From contig OZ244829.1 of the NCBI GenBank assembly GCA_965220415.1, positions 3,038,001-3,102,000 of the forward strand: 64,000 nucleotides of DNA, read 5' to 3'. This document shows positions 1 to 8,348 of the stretch, one piece after another; position 1 is the stretch's first letter, and every line of letters starts with the position of its first letter. Below the pieces are notes generated by a model that had not been told where the DNA came from, did no database searches, and was given only the letters and a program-made list of their open reading frames with translations. The stretch is from JAJDTR01 sp965220415 (GTDB lineage: Bacteria; Poribacteria; WGA-4E; JAJDTR01). A program made the translations under genes and the position numbers.

Positions 1-1
1 A

Positions 2-130
2 ACGGAGGAGGGTGAATACTCCTATCCCGCGGTTATCCAAGCGCGTGACGGCGGCATCCACATCACGTATACCTACCGTCGCATCAGCATCATGCACGTT
101 GAAATCGATGAGGCGTGGATTCGTGGTTAG
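2..130 (+). CDS. C-terminal fragment of a sialidase/BNR-like protein
   Basis: Only the last 42 codons of this gene are in the window; it enters from the left edge and stops at TAG. The visible peptide contains EYSYPAVIQARDGGIHITY, which resembles the final blade of exo-alpha-sialidase/BNR-type six-bladed propellers, where a Y(S/T)YP...DG.IH..YT motif is typical. Such enzymes hydrolyse terminal sialic acids or related glycans and are usually secreted or lysosome-like in origin. Catalytic residues lie outside the window, so activity cannot be judged. The assignment rests on a short motif and could equally describe another BNR propeller. Confidence 0.5.
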   Translation, partial: TEEGEYSYPAVIQARDGGIHITYTYRRISIMHVEIDEAWIRG

Positions 131-230
131 GGTTTTTGTATAGTTTGTCCTAAATCCAAGTGCATTGATGGCGAGCGTATTGGAGACAGGATATCGGCAC
201 AGGATTTCCACCAAGTAACACACCACATGG

Positions 231-301
231 AGGATCTCTATGGGACTTCTATCGCGTTCCCTATCCGGTCACTTGATCACTCACTATCCGTTCGCTTGAT
301 C
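231..301 (+). repeat. Two nested 35-bp repeat units
   Basis: Two head segments (GGATCTCTAT, GGGACTTCTATCG) are followed by two tail segments each ending TTGATC. The total of 71 bp is about twice 35, as expected if one unit inserted inside another. On the minus strand the repeat supplies the last few codons and the stop of the neighbouring dioxygenase gene. Confidence 0.7.
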
Positions 302-1084
302 CTCCGTGACGGGCACGTATTCGGGGAAGATTTTCGGATAGCGGCGGCCGGTGGTGACTTGGTGGGTCGCCGCATCGATATAGCACACACTGAATGCGCG
401 CCGCGGGCGGTTCGTGGTGTTGACCTCCGAGCGGTGCAGCGTCCAATTGTGCAGAAGAACCACCTCTCCCATTTCCATCTCCAGATACAGCCGCTTCTCG
501 TCCGGCGCGTGGCTGGCGCGCTCCTCCGGAGACAACAGGTCGCCTTTTTCGGGGATCATGGTTTTGTGCGAGCCCGGAATGATCTGGAGACAGCCGTTGG
601 CGACGCTCGTCGCATCCATCGCCGTCCAGATGGTCACCTTGGGCGGAATGCTCAACCTCCAGCCGCCCGCGCCATCCTGATGCCAATTGATGGGTACGCC
701 CTGCCCCGCCGGTTTGTTGAAGAACATCGTCCGGAAGGCGGAAACCTCGTCGCCGATAATTTTTCGTGTGATGTCCCGAAACAGTGGGTGCTGTATGTAG
801 GGGAGAAACAACGGGTCTTGTTCAAGGTCTTGCACTTTACGGTATTTTAGGGTGGAACCTTTGAACACTTTCGTCTGCTTCGACAGTTCCGGTTTGCCGG
901 CCGACGGGCATAACTGCATCAGCATGTTGTCGTAGCTAATCTTCCCCAGCATGATATCATCAATACGCCGGCAAAGCGCCCTAATCTCGTCGTCTGGTGC
1001 GACTTTTCCCAAACGTACGTAGCCGTGTTCATGGTATGCCGCGAGCTCGTCGTCAGTCAAGACTGGTGCGTGCAGGTTGGTCAT
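284..1084 (-). CDS. Phytanoyl-CoA dioxygenase family protein
   Basis: This 266-aa protein belongs to the PhyH family of Fe(II)/2-oxoglutarate-dependent oxygenases, which hydroxylate small lipophilic or amino-acid-derived substrates in the cytoplasm. The metal triad is visible: WHQDG gives His135 and Asp137, and LHNWTLHRS gives the distal His217, followed by the Arg228/Arg229 region that normally holds the 2-oxoglutarate carboxylate. A typical VANGCLQIIPGSH segment sits between them. The ATG is preceded by AAGAGG at good spacing. Full family length is present. The last codons (DQANG) and the stop are read from an inserted 35-bp repeat, so the original C-terminus may have been slightly altered. 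The substrate cannot be inferred. Confidence 0.9.
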   Translation of the reverse strand: MTNLHAPVLTDDELAAYHEHGYVRLGKVAPDDEIRALCRRIDDIMLGKISYDNMLMQLCPSAGKPELSKQTKVFKGSTLKYRKVQDLEQDPLFLPYIQHPLFRDITRKIIGDEVSAFRTMFFNKPAGQGVPINWHQDGAGGWRLSIPPKVTIWTAMDATSVANGCLQIIPGSHKTMIPEKGDLLSPEERASHAPDEKRLYLEMEMGEVVLLHNWTLHRSEVNTTNRPRRAFSVCYIDAATHQVTTGRRYPKIFPEYVPVTEDQANG

Positions 1085-1198
1085 GGTATTGCCTCTTGAT
1101 AGCGCATCAGGTGTATTCGAAAATATCTACGGGTACGGATGGAGTTGGGTTTCGCTTCTCTCTACCCAACCTGCAGGTTTTCGGCCTAGCCTAAGGAT

Positions 1199-1710
1199 TG
1201 GGAGCGGAAACGGGATCTCTATCGCAGTCGCTATGGGATTTTCTATCGCCTTCCTTATTCAGTCAGTTGATCTCCATTGGTCATCCCTACGGGATGGTCG
1301 CGATTCGGAGATCGCTCCTACAGTAGTTGGTTTGTCGGTCACGCTGGGATCTCTATCGATTAAGTGATTGCGCAGCGACCGTGATAGATTATCTTTCTCA
1401 TTATTCATTTGTTGGATTCCGCCGTACAACCGGTCGTTGAAAAAAGTGCGGGCGAGGGAACCTCGCCCCTACGGGATGGGCGCGACCGGTCGGTCAGTTC
1501 ACGATCGCGACCAGGAGGTCGCTCCTACATGGCGGGTTTAGCTATGGGAATCCTATCGCCTTCCGTATCCAGTCAGTTGATCGCTTGTTATTCGCTCGCT
1601 TGATCGCACCCCACCAATACGTTAAGGCTGGTGCGGGATCTCTATCGATCAAGTGAGTGAACAGCGAACGCGATAGACCATCTTGCTCACTGTCCATTCG
1701 CTTGATCCCA
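1199..1710. repeat. Mixed 35-bp-unit and REP repeat tract
   Basis: The 0.7-kb gap between the dioxygenase and the WD40 gene holds no credible gene. It carries several 35-bp units in both orientations (about 1211-1284, 1340-1410, 1547-1600 and a nested pair at 1631-1710) and GTAG-type REP hairpins such as the GGTCGCGATTCGGAGATCGC type followed by TCCTACAG near 1310. A further REP of the GGTGGGCAGTGCCCACCC type follows near 1743-1765. Confidence 0.65.
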
Positions 1711-1815
1711 ACCTACGTAGTGTCGCCAGTTGTAACGGAAATGGTGGGCAGTGCCCACCCTACAAACGGTTGAAATTTGAGTGGGGGCGGAGACCGCGCC
1801 CCTACGGCGGAGGCG

Positions 1816-3711
1816 TTAACGGGAGAAGTCCCAGAGCAGGACCGTGCCATCGCCGCTTCCGCTCACCAGCGTTTTGCCGTCCGCGCTGAAAACGAGGCTA
1901 TTGACCCAAGCTGTGTGTCCCGTCAGTTTCCGCCGATGCGCCCCCGTCTCGGTGTCCCAGAATTCAATGTCACCTTCCATGCCTCCGGTTGCTACTTCGC
2001 CTCCATCCGGGGTGAAGACCACGCTCATGGCACCCATTTCCGGTTGAAGGGTGTGGCGATTCGCGCCGGTCATGGCATCCCAGAGCCGCACGGTTTTGTC
2101 GCCGCTAACGCTCGCCAGCGTGCCGCCGTCCGGGCTGAATGCAACGTTAATGATGTCCAACTCATGCCCTTTCAGTGTGTGCAGAGGGGTGCCCTCCGCC
2201 GTATCAAATAGACGAATGGTATAGTCGCCGCTGCCGCTCGCCAGCATGCTTCCGTCCGGGCTGAATGCGAGACTTGAGCGAATCGGACGATATATGTCCA
2301 TGGGGACGGACTCGGTTTCCCATTCGAATGATTGGAGTTTAGCCCCCGCCTTTGCATCCCATAGCGTGGCGGATCTGTAGCCGTCCCCGCTGGCGAACGT
2401 GGAGCCGTCGGCACTGTACGCAAAGACAACGTCATCCCCGGCATCGGATACCACCGATCGCAGTTCGCGGCCCGTCCCGACATCCCAGAGTCTGATGCTA
2501 TGGTAATCGTCCCCTCTCACGAGCGTTTGTCCATCCGCACGAAAGACGAAATTGGGCGACAGCGACATATCGTATTCAAGCGATTGCTTGTATGCCCCCG
2601 TGACAGTATCCCACACTCGAACAGGTCCTCTTCCACCTGCGCTTGCCAGCGTGGCGCCGTCCGGGCTAAGGGCAACCACACTGATCCGGTCGAAGTGGCT
2701 GCCCATGCTGCCTACATGCACCCCCGTATACCTTTTCCACAGACGGATGGTTGCGCCGGCACTCGCCAGCATCGCCCCGTCGGGACTGAACGCGATAACG
2801 TCAATCTCGTCATCTACGCCGATTCCTGCCGTATACCCACCCAGCGTTGGCAGAGGTTTGCCCGACTCGGTATCCCACAATCCGACGGAATCGCCCAGGT
2901 ACTCGCACGCCACCGTTCTTCCATCCGGGCTGAATGCGACGCATCGGGTTCCTAACTCCGAATCCTCCATATGACGCAGTTGATTGCCGGTCTCGACATC
3001 CCACAAACGAACACTATCGCGCCAACTCCCGCTTACGAGGTTCGATCCGTCCGGGCTGAAGGCAACGCTTGAGACGTTACCCGTGTGTCCTTCAAAGGTG
3101 CGCAGATATTCTCCTGTTGACACAGCCCATAGGTGGATGTTGGTATCGGCAAAACTCCACACCGCAAGCGTTGAACTATCCGGGCTAAATACGGCGCCTA
3201 CACCTCTTTCCTCCATGCCTTCTTGCCTCCGCGCACCGAATGACCGCTTCTTTTCGCCGGTCAACGAATCCCAAATGTGGACGTTAGTGTCGGAATCTAT
3301 GCCTGCGAGCGCGGCGCCTTCCCGGCTAAAGGCAACGTCAATGATTCTCGACGTGTGACCTTCCAACGTTCGCAAAAGGTCACCGGTTGAAGCATTCCAC
3401 AGACGAATGGCGCTGTCCCAACCTCCAGCCGCTATCACACTGCCATCCGGGCTATAGGTTAAACGCCAGACAACACCGGCATGGGGGGCAAACAGGTTGG
3501 TCGCCTTGCGGCTCGTTGTGTCGTAGATCCAGATACCGATGCCTGTTCCCACGGCGAGCCGAGTGCCATCGGGAGAATACCGCATCTGGGTAATCTTCCC
3601 GTTTCCGAGACGCAATTTAGCACCGTCGGGCAGTTCCCACTGCGGGAATTCTTGGGCGGCGCCAAGCGGGGAGAGCATAACAAGCAACAACAAGGTCACA
3701 AGTATTTTCAT
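1816..3711 (-). CDS. Secreted WD40-repeat beta-propeller protein
   Basis: This 631-aa protein starts with a signal peptide (hydrophobic residues about 3-19, ending GAAQ), then consists almost entirely of WD40 repeats from about residue 40 to the end. Units of the type VAFSPDGxxLASGSxDxTIRLWD recur about 14 times, enough for two seven-bladed propellers. WD40 propellers are protein-interaction scaffolds and no catalytic domain is present. The start codon is preceded by AAGGAG seven bases upstream. It appears monocistronic, with repeat-filled gaps on both sides. Extracellular or periplasmic location is inferred from the signal peptide. The binding partner is unknown. Confidence 0.88.
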   Translation of the reverse strand: MKILVTLLLLVMLSPLGAAQEFPQWELPDGAKLRLGNGKITQMRYSPDGTRLAVGTGIGIWIYDTTSRKATNLFAPHAGVVWRLTYSPDGSVIAAGGWDSAIRLWNASTGDLLRTLEGHTSRIIDVAFSREGAALAGIDSDTNVHIWDSLTGEKKRSFGARRQEGMEERGVGAVFSPDSSTLAVWSFADTNIHLWAVSTGEYLRTFEGHTGNVSSVAFSPDGSNLVSGSWRDSVRLWDVETGNQLRHMEDSELGTRCVAFSPDGRTVACEYLGDSVGLWDTESGKPLPTLGGYTAGIGVDDEIDVIAFSPDGAMLASAGATIRLWKRYTGVHVGSMGSHFDRISVVALSPDGATLASAGGRGPVRVWDTVTGAYKQSLEYDMSLSPNFVFRADGQTLVRGDDYHSIRLWDVGTGRELRSVVSDAGDDVVFAYSADGSTFASGDGYRSATLWDAKAGAKLQSFEWETESVPMDIYRPIRSSLAFSPDGSMLASGSGDYTIRLFDTAEGTPLHTLKGHELDIINVAFSPDGGTLASVSGDKTVRLWDAMTGANRHTLQPEMGAMSVVFTPDGGEVATGGMEGDIEFWDTETGAHRRKLTGHTAWVNSLVFSADGKTLVSGSGDGTVLLWDFSR

Positions 3712-3820
3712 CTCAATACTCCTTGCATTTTAAGGATTGTGGGAGGTCGCCAAATCGCCGAGTTCTCCCAAGGTTTGCCGCCGCGCAGGATTTTCGGTCC
3801 GGTCGGTTAATCGTTCGCTT

Positions 3821-3904
3821 GATTCCAAGTGCTCGTTTGATCGCGCCTACCAACTATCGGGCGAGGAAACCTCGCCCCTACGAGGGATGGGCGCATGAAA
3901 ATGG
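3821..3904 (+). repeat. 84-bp direct repeat, copy 1
   Basis: This segment from GATTCCAAGTGCTCG to GCGCATGAAAATGG is nearly identical to 5252-5335, with about two mismatches. It includes a REP hairpin of the GGGCGAGGAAACCTCGCCC type followed by CTACG. Confidence 0.75.
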
Positions 3905-4116
3905 GCTCTTCAGAGTTAAGTGTGGAAAATGAAATAAACTTAGGCGATCGAGCACCGAAATCCGCCCAATTCGGCAGTACGGAATACCGAAGGATTTTCT
4001 ATGGAATTCACTATCGGGATTTTCTATCGCGGTCGCTGATCACTTCCTTGACTCATGTTTAGTCGCCTGATTTTCTACACCCGCAGATGAGTGGCGCGAG
4101 GCGGTGTACGGCACGC

Positions 4117-4294
4117 GGAGATCTCTATGGGATCTCTATCAGGATCTACTATGGGATTTCTATCGCAGTCATTTTTCATTCCCTTGATCCCTCATTATTC
4201 ATTCGGTTGATCCTTCCTTGTTCAGTCAGTTGATCTCCCCTTATTCAGTCGTTTGAAGGGATCTCTATCGCACTCGCTATTCGCTCGCTTGATC
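4117..4294 (+). repeat. Balanced nested array of 35-bp units plus a single unit
   Basis: From 4117 to 4256 there are four consecutive head segments (GGAGATCTCTAT, GGGATCTCTATC, AGGATCTACTAT, GGGATTTCTATCG) followed by four consecutive tail segments, three ending TTGATC and the last TTGA. The length is 140 bp, exactly four times 35. A complete single unit follows at 4258-4294. This is what serial insertion of a unit into the middle of another would leave. Confidence 0.65.
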
Positions 4295-4552
4295 CTACTA
4301 CTTTTTCAAAAGCCACTGATGGGGTGCGCAATAACAAGCAGATTGCAAGTGTCGGTTACAATGACGCTGTCGAGATTAGAGCGAACTTTTTCGACAAGCT
4401 GTGAAATTGCGCTTGAAGCCTTGCCGGGCATGGCTTGAAGCCGTGCGCGACACACTCCGCTAAAGTCCGCTAAAGTCCGCGCACATATTTGACCCCCCTT
4501 TTGGAAAAACGCTTGGATAGCGGGTATGAGGTGTTTTGGTGATTGTCTGAAT

Positions 4553-4659
4553 GGAATCTCTATGGGACTCCTATCAGGATGAGCTATGAAATCTCTATCG
4601 CACTCCTTATCCAGTCAGTTGAGGGATCTCTATCGCGCTCCTTATCCAGTCGCTTGATC
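4553..4659 (+). repeat. Unbalanced 35-bp unit array
   Basis: Four heads and one tail are followed by a complete unit (head plus tail). The array begins right after GATTGTCTGAAT, the same sequence that precedes another array near 38.5 kb. The rest of the 3.7-5.8 kb gap holds diverged repeats, including a CACAATCT-AGATTGTG hairpin near 4779 that recurs near 52.8 kb. I see no credible gene. Confidence 0.6.
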
Positions 4660-5251
4660 CTTCTGTTGAGTAAAATTGAGCTTGTTTCCTCGACAACTAT
4701 GGTTTCTAATACGACTTACGCGGTACCAGCAGTTCGCAATTCGGAGATGGGATCTCTAATGGTCGTACAGAGGCGATCACAATCTAACAGATTGTGGTAC
4801 GGAAATCTACAATCTCACTTGATCGTGGCTGCTACTTTACCAGACGCTCGAAAACACGCAATTCCCGGCAACGTGGAGTATAAATAGTGCGATATACTGC
4901 GAATATAATTTCCCTCCCTCTCCTCCCGGTGTTGAAACCGTTGCCTAAAACCGCGTCAGGCACCATGACCGGTCGCCGCCGAGATTCACTCATTTCCCCA
5001 CAAAGCCGGCGCGGAAGAATTTGGCAGCTCGGTTGCAGCGTATGCGCAGGTGCACCGAGGGCATACGAGACACATAGGATTTTCTCCCTGGCGGTAGATT
5101 GCCGGTAGAAGTGAGGTCTCGACCAACGCTAACCGATATTATTATACTATACATGTGTGGAGTTTTCAATCATAAACTTGGGAATTATTGCCATCAATTT
5201 GAACGCATAGGGCAAACGCTCCTTCCTGTAGCAAGTTTGATTCGCACAGTC

Positions 5252-5335
5252 GATTCCAAGTGCTCGCTTGATCGCGCCTACTAACTATCGGGCGAGGAAA
5301 CCTCGCCCCTACGAGGGATGGGCGCATGAAAATGG
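5252..5335 (+). repeat. 84-bp direct repeat, copy 2
   Basis: Near-identical copy of 3821-3904, about 1.4 kb downstream in the same orientation. It carries the same REP hairpin and flanking 35-bp-unit tail. Confidence 0.75.
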
Positions 5336-5833
5336 CAATACCTCCCACAATACTAGAAAATCATTTACAAGTCAACGGTTTAGTATGCGCTCCAATAGGA
5401 AGATTGGAACGGATGGAACCAATGGAACCGGGTATTCGGAAAAGTTCTCTGTAAAAGTTGTATATGGATGGGTAACGAAATGGGTTCCATCCGTTCCATC
5501 CTCGGAGAGGTAAGGGGATGAATTTAGTCCGGGCGTGTGTTCGACGGGTGGAACGCAAAAGGCAGTGGTCTGTAGTCAGTGACCAGTGATTAGTGTCGAA
5601 GGCTGGAAGAGAGGAAGATTGTCTGAATCGCAGATTAATGGGATTGAAGGATTTCGCGGATTCGGTTCGGCTAGGCGGTTTCTTTTGTAGTAACGAATGA
5701 AGTTGGGTTTCGCTGCGCTCTACCCAACCTACAGACTGATTATCAAGCACGTTGGCATTTGTTTCTTGGCGTGTGCTAGTACTTTAGAAAACATTAACCT
5801 TCGTATTGGAAGGAATGGTAGGCAGTGCGCACC

Positions 5834-6286
5834 CTACAACTTCCTTTTCAAAAGCGGATCTCGTCTCCCAGCATTATTAGTGTACAGAGCTAAATGGTTT
5901 TCAGACATTCGCCATATCCCCAAAAATATCTCGTAATTGCCGTTAGTGTCCAATATAGCTAACATGAACTCATCGTCCGTTACCATAAAAATCCCGGTCT
6001 CGGTATACCGTAACTGATCACCCGTTAGCGTAGAAATGCCGGTCTCGGTATCCAGTTCTTCTTCGTTAATTTGAATATTTACTTCAAAAGTTCCGTCTTT
6101 GCGAAAAATATAGGTTCCTGTCTCCAGGATGTCATAATAAAATCTACTTCCTATTCCACCGGATAGCGCTACTATTTCCCATTCGCCTACCCACTGGTCC
6201 GCGAGACTCTCTATCTCACTACTCTCGGAACACGATGATAGTGCCGCTACACAGATTACCATACTTAGGATTGTCTTTAATTTCAT
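5834..6286 (-). CDS. Lipocalin-like lipoprotein
   Basis: This 150-aa protein has a type II signal peptide with lipobox ALSSC (lipidated Cys19), predicting membrane anchoring. The mature part begins WVGEWEIVAL and alternates short beta-strand-like segments (TYIFRKDGTFEVNIQI, GDQLRYTETG, IWRMSENHLALYT), a pattern seen in lipocalin-like domains that bind small hydrophobic molecules or act as structural barrels. AGGAG precedes the ATG at nine bases. The C-terminus (DPLLKRKL) overlaps a REP hairpin and may be extended by it. No specific function is claimed. Confidence 0.65.
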   Translation of the reverse strand: MKLKTILSMVICVAALSSCSESSEIESLADQWVGEWEIVALSGGIGSRFYYDILETGTYIFRKDGTFEVNIQINEEELDTETGISTLTGDQLRYTETGIFMVTDDEFMLAILDTNGNYEIFLGIWRMSENHLALYTNNAGRRDPLLKRKL

Positions 6287-6464
6287 AAGTTGAATCTCCT
6301 TCTGAAGAAATCTATTGAGTGTGAAGATAAGTGGACAGCGGATTATAAATATTAACAGCGCGTGGAGCGTTTAGTATTGTCTGCTACACACCTGTAGTGG
6401 CTGTCAATGTTCTTCTGGTGCAGCGAGCCGGATGTGATGATGGCGACTGTTGTTTTATCCTTTC

Positions 6465-6628
6465 TATACTTTGCGTTGGATATTATTGCGCTTTCTTTTC
6501 CAGTGATAATTGTTTCTAATAGCACTTACGTAGCACCAGCAGGTCGGGAATCGGAGTTCCCTCGTACAAGGGTCGCGACCTGGAGATCGCTCCTACAGAT
6601 GACGCAATTTCTGACAGCGCGGAGTATA
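6465..6628 (+). repeat. 164-bp MITE-like element, copy 1 (empty site)
   Basis: The element has imperfect terminal inverted repeats, TATACTTTGCG on the left and CGCGGAGTATA on the right (9 of 11 positions pair). Homologous copies lie at 28620-28817 and, inverted, at 63819-64000. This copy lacks the 35-bp unit carried by the other two, so it is the unoccupied reference. Confidence 0.7.
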
Positions 6629-6647
6629 CCTGGCGCTCGACCACTTT

Positions 6648-7118
6648 TCATTCGCACCACATGCCTAACTTAGTAGCGGGCTGGTCTCGAACCTTGTACG
6701 GGTGGAACTGATAACCTTCGGGCAGTTGGATGTCCTCTCGATGGTACGGCAGATGTCGGGATCGTTCGGCCATCGACTTTATTTGCGGCTCGAAGTAGGG
6801 CCGCGAGTAGTCAATGGTTACCGTCGGACATATTTTAGTGAAGGTGACGAGATCGGATCTGAGTTCGCCTTCTGCCATGCGGACAAAACGGTCTTCGACC
6901 AAAATGTAGGTTGTGTTCGGCATGGGAATATCCGACACCAGATAGAAATGAGCGCGGCGTGTGATGTGTTTATCCTTCTCAAGACTCGTACTACCCCATC
7001 CCTTTGGAGTAATGCTAATGGTGGGCACGGGCGGTTCGGGTTCCGGGAGCGGCCGCTCCTCCGTCTCGCTGCAGGCGAGGAGCGGGCGCAGGAGGAGCAG
7101 ATATATTCTGATAATCAT
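6648..7118 (-). CDS. Small proline-rich lipoprotein, unknown function
   Basis: This 156-aa protein has a short hydrophobic leader ending LLAC (lipidated Cys16), then a proline/glutamate-rich linker and a mature domain containing NTTYILVEDRFVRMAEGELR. I do not recognise a family. Its ATG overlaps the stop of the upstream propeller gene (ATGA), so the two are probably co-translated as an operon. The domain reads like a short beta-rich module. Its C-terminus runs close to the MITE-like element next door, so an altered end is possible. Confidence 0.6.
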   Translation of the reverse strand: MIIRIYLLLLRPLLACSETEERPLPEPEPPVPTISITPKGWGSTSLEKDKHITRRAHFYLVSDIPMPNTTYILVEDRFVRMAEGELRSDLVTFTKICPTVTIDYSRPYFEPQIKSMAERSRHLPYHREDIQLPEGYQFHPYKVRDQPATKLGMWCE

Positions 7119-8179
7119 TTGGTGTTTCCCAGCTTTATTGCGCCCCAGGTGACGACGTTTTTGTTTGCGGGAGTAACGAGCTGTAGGTTGGCGCGGTATA
7201 ATTCGTAACGACCATCGGAGAGACCGATGAAATAGAGTTTGCCGCGGTGGGACACGAGGGCGTTATCGAGAATAGCCATGTCAGACAACTCGGTCCGGTA
7301 CCAGGTTTCGGAATGATGGTCAAACACAAGCACGCCGTGGTTCCAAGAGCCGGCGAAGATGCGATTTTGATGCACAGCGAGAGAGCTCAACTTGGGATCG
7401 TCCGGGAGTCCGCGGCTGAGGTAGTCCCATTCGAGCCCCTCTTCGCGCCAGCGTCCGAAGCCAAGACGGCCGGCGGCGTAGAGGTTGCCTTTGAATGAGA
7501 TCCAAACGTTTGCGCGGTCGAACTGCCCGATAGCGCGGCCGCGCACCTGATCGGGTATTCTTTCCCAAGTGGCGCCCTGGTCTGGGGAACGCGCGATTGG
7601 AGAGGACGAGCACTGCAACCATAGATAACCGTCGAACTCGCCCATCGACGAGATACAGTTGCCCATCGGGAAATCGGGGTATCCCGGGCTTGACGGGAAG
7701 GCCCACTCGTCGGCTACCTCGTGCCACGAATCGCCGCGGTCAAGGGATGTCCAGGTGCCTGAGAGGTACCCGATGGCGACAACCATCCCGGAACTGGCGA
7801 CGAAGATTTGTTCGATGGCTGGATAACGGAATCCGAATTTCCCGTTCCACCACCAGCGTGTTTTGAGGCCTATGTTTATCGGGTGCCAGGTGTTCCCCTT
7901 GGTGTCGGATCGTAAAATGCCGTGATCGTCGCTGAAGGCGTAGACGGCATCGGGCGATGCGACCAGGGCGGCCACCCCGTAGTTGAAATTACTTCGGTAC
8001 CAGGTTGCCCCGTCATCAAGCGAAAAATAAATGCCGTGCTCGGTGCTGGCGTAGAGACGTTCGCCGTCGCTAGCAAGCTGGTAGGCATCGTGTTCAAAGA
8101 TAAGCTCCCGCTCGGCGTGTGCGGAATCGGACACGAGGGCGAGCAGGACGATGAGTAGTAAGAAGACGATTCGTGTCAT
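7115..8179 (-). CDS. Secreted BNR/YCF48-like beta-propeller protein
   Basis: This 354-aa protein starts with a signal peptide (residues 1-22, ending AHA). The mature protein has repeated blades of the type LYASTEHGIYFSLDDGATW, IVRSDTKGNTWHPI-like and SLDRGDSWHEV, i.e. the Asp-box motif S/T-x-D-x-G-x-T/S-W. Asp-box propellers occur in sialidases, sortilins and YCF48-type assembly factors. No sialidase catalytic residues are recognised here. It is the first gene of a two-gene unit with the overlapping lipoprotein gene downstream. A role in surface binding is inference. Confidence 0.75.
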   Translation of the reverse strand: MTRIVFLLLIVLLALVSDSAHAERELIFEHDAYQLASDGERLYASTEHGIYFSLDDGATWYRSNFNYGVAALVASPDAVYAFSDDHGILRSDTKGNTWHPINIGLKTRWWWNGKFGFRYPAIEQIFVASSGMVVAIGYLSGTWTSLDRGDSWHEVADEWAFPSSPGYPDFPMGNCISSMGEFDGYLWLQCSSSPIARSPDQGATWERIPDQVRGRAIGQFDRANVWISFKGNLYAAGRLGFGRWREEGLEWDYLSRGLPDDPKLSSLAVHQNRIFAGSWNHGVLVFDHHSETWYRTELSDMAILDNALVSHRGKLYFIGLSDGRYELYRANLQLVTPANKNVVTWGAIKLGNTK

Positions 8180-8348
8180 GATAACTCCTTCTGTCCGCTT
8201 TTATTTGCACCACCAGCTTGCCGATGAAAAGATGGGCTGCTCGCCGACCTTGTACGGGTTAAGCCGAAATCATTATATTGCGCGTTCTGCGTAAATCCTA
8301 AAGTATAATCCTTAGTTGAAATGATTATGCTCATGATTGGAGTGGCAA

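Noticed and set aside
284..686. Overlapping antisense and shadow open frames across this and other genes
   Set aside because: They lack start signals and family matches and mirror genes with strong coding evidence.
4117..4294. Possible CRISPR-like array
   Set aside because: Repeats are adjacent or nested, vary in sequence, have no unique spacers of constant size, and no cas genes are present.
4887..5108. A short plus-strand gene in the 4.9-5.1 kb gap
   Set aside because: No ribosome-binding site, no family resemblance, and it is surrounded by repeats.
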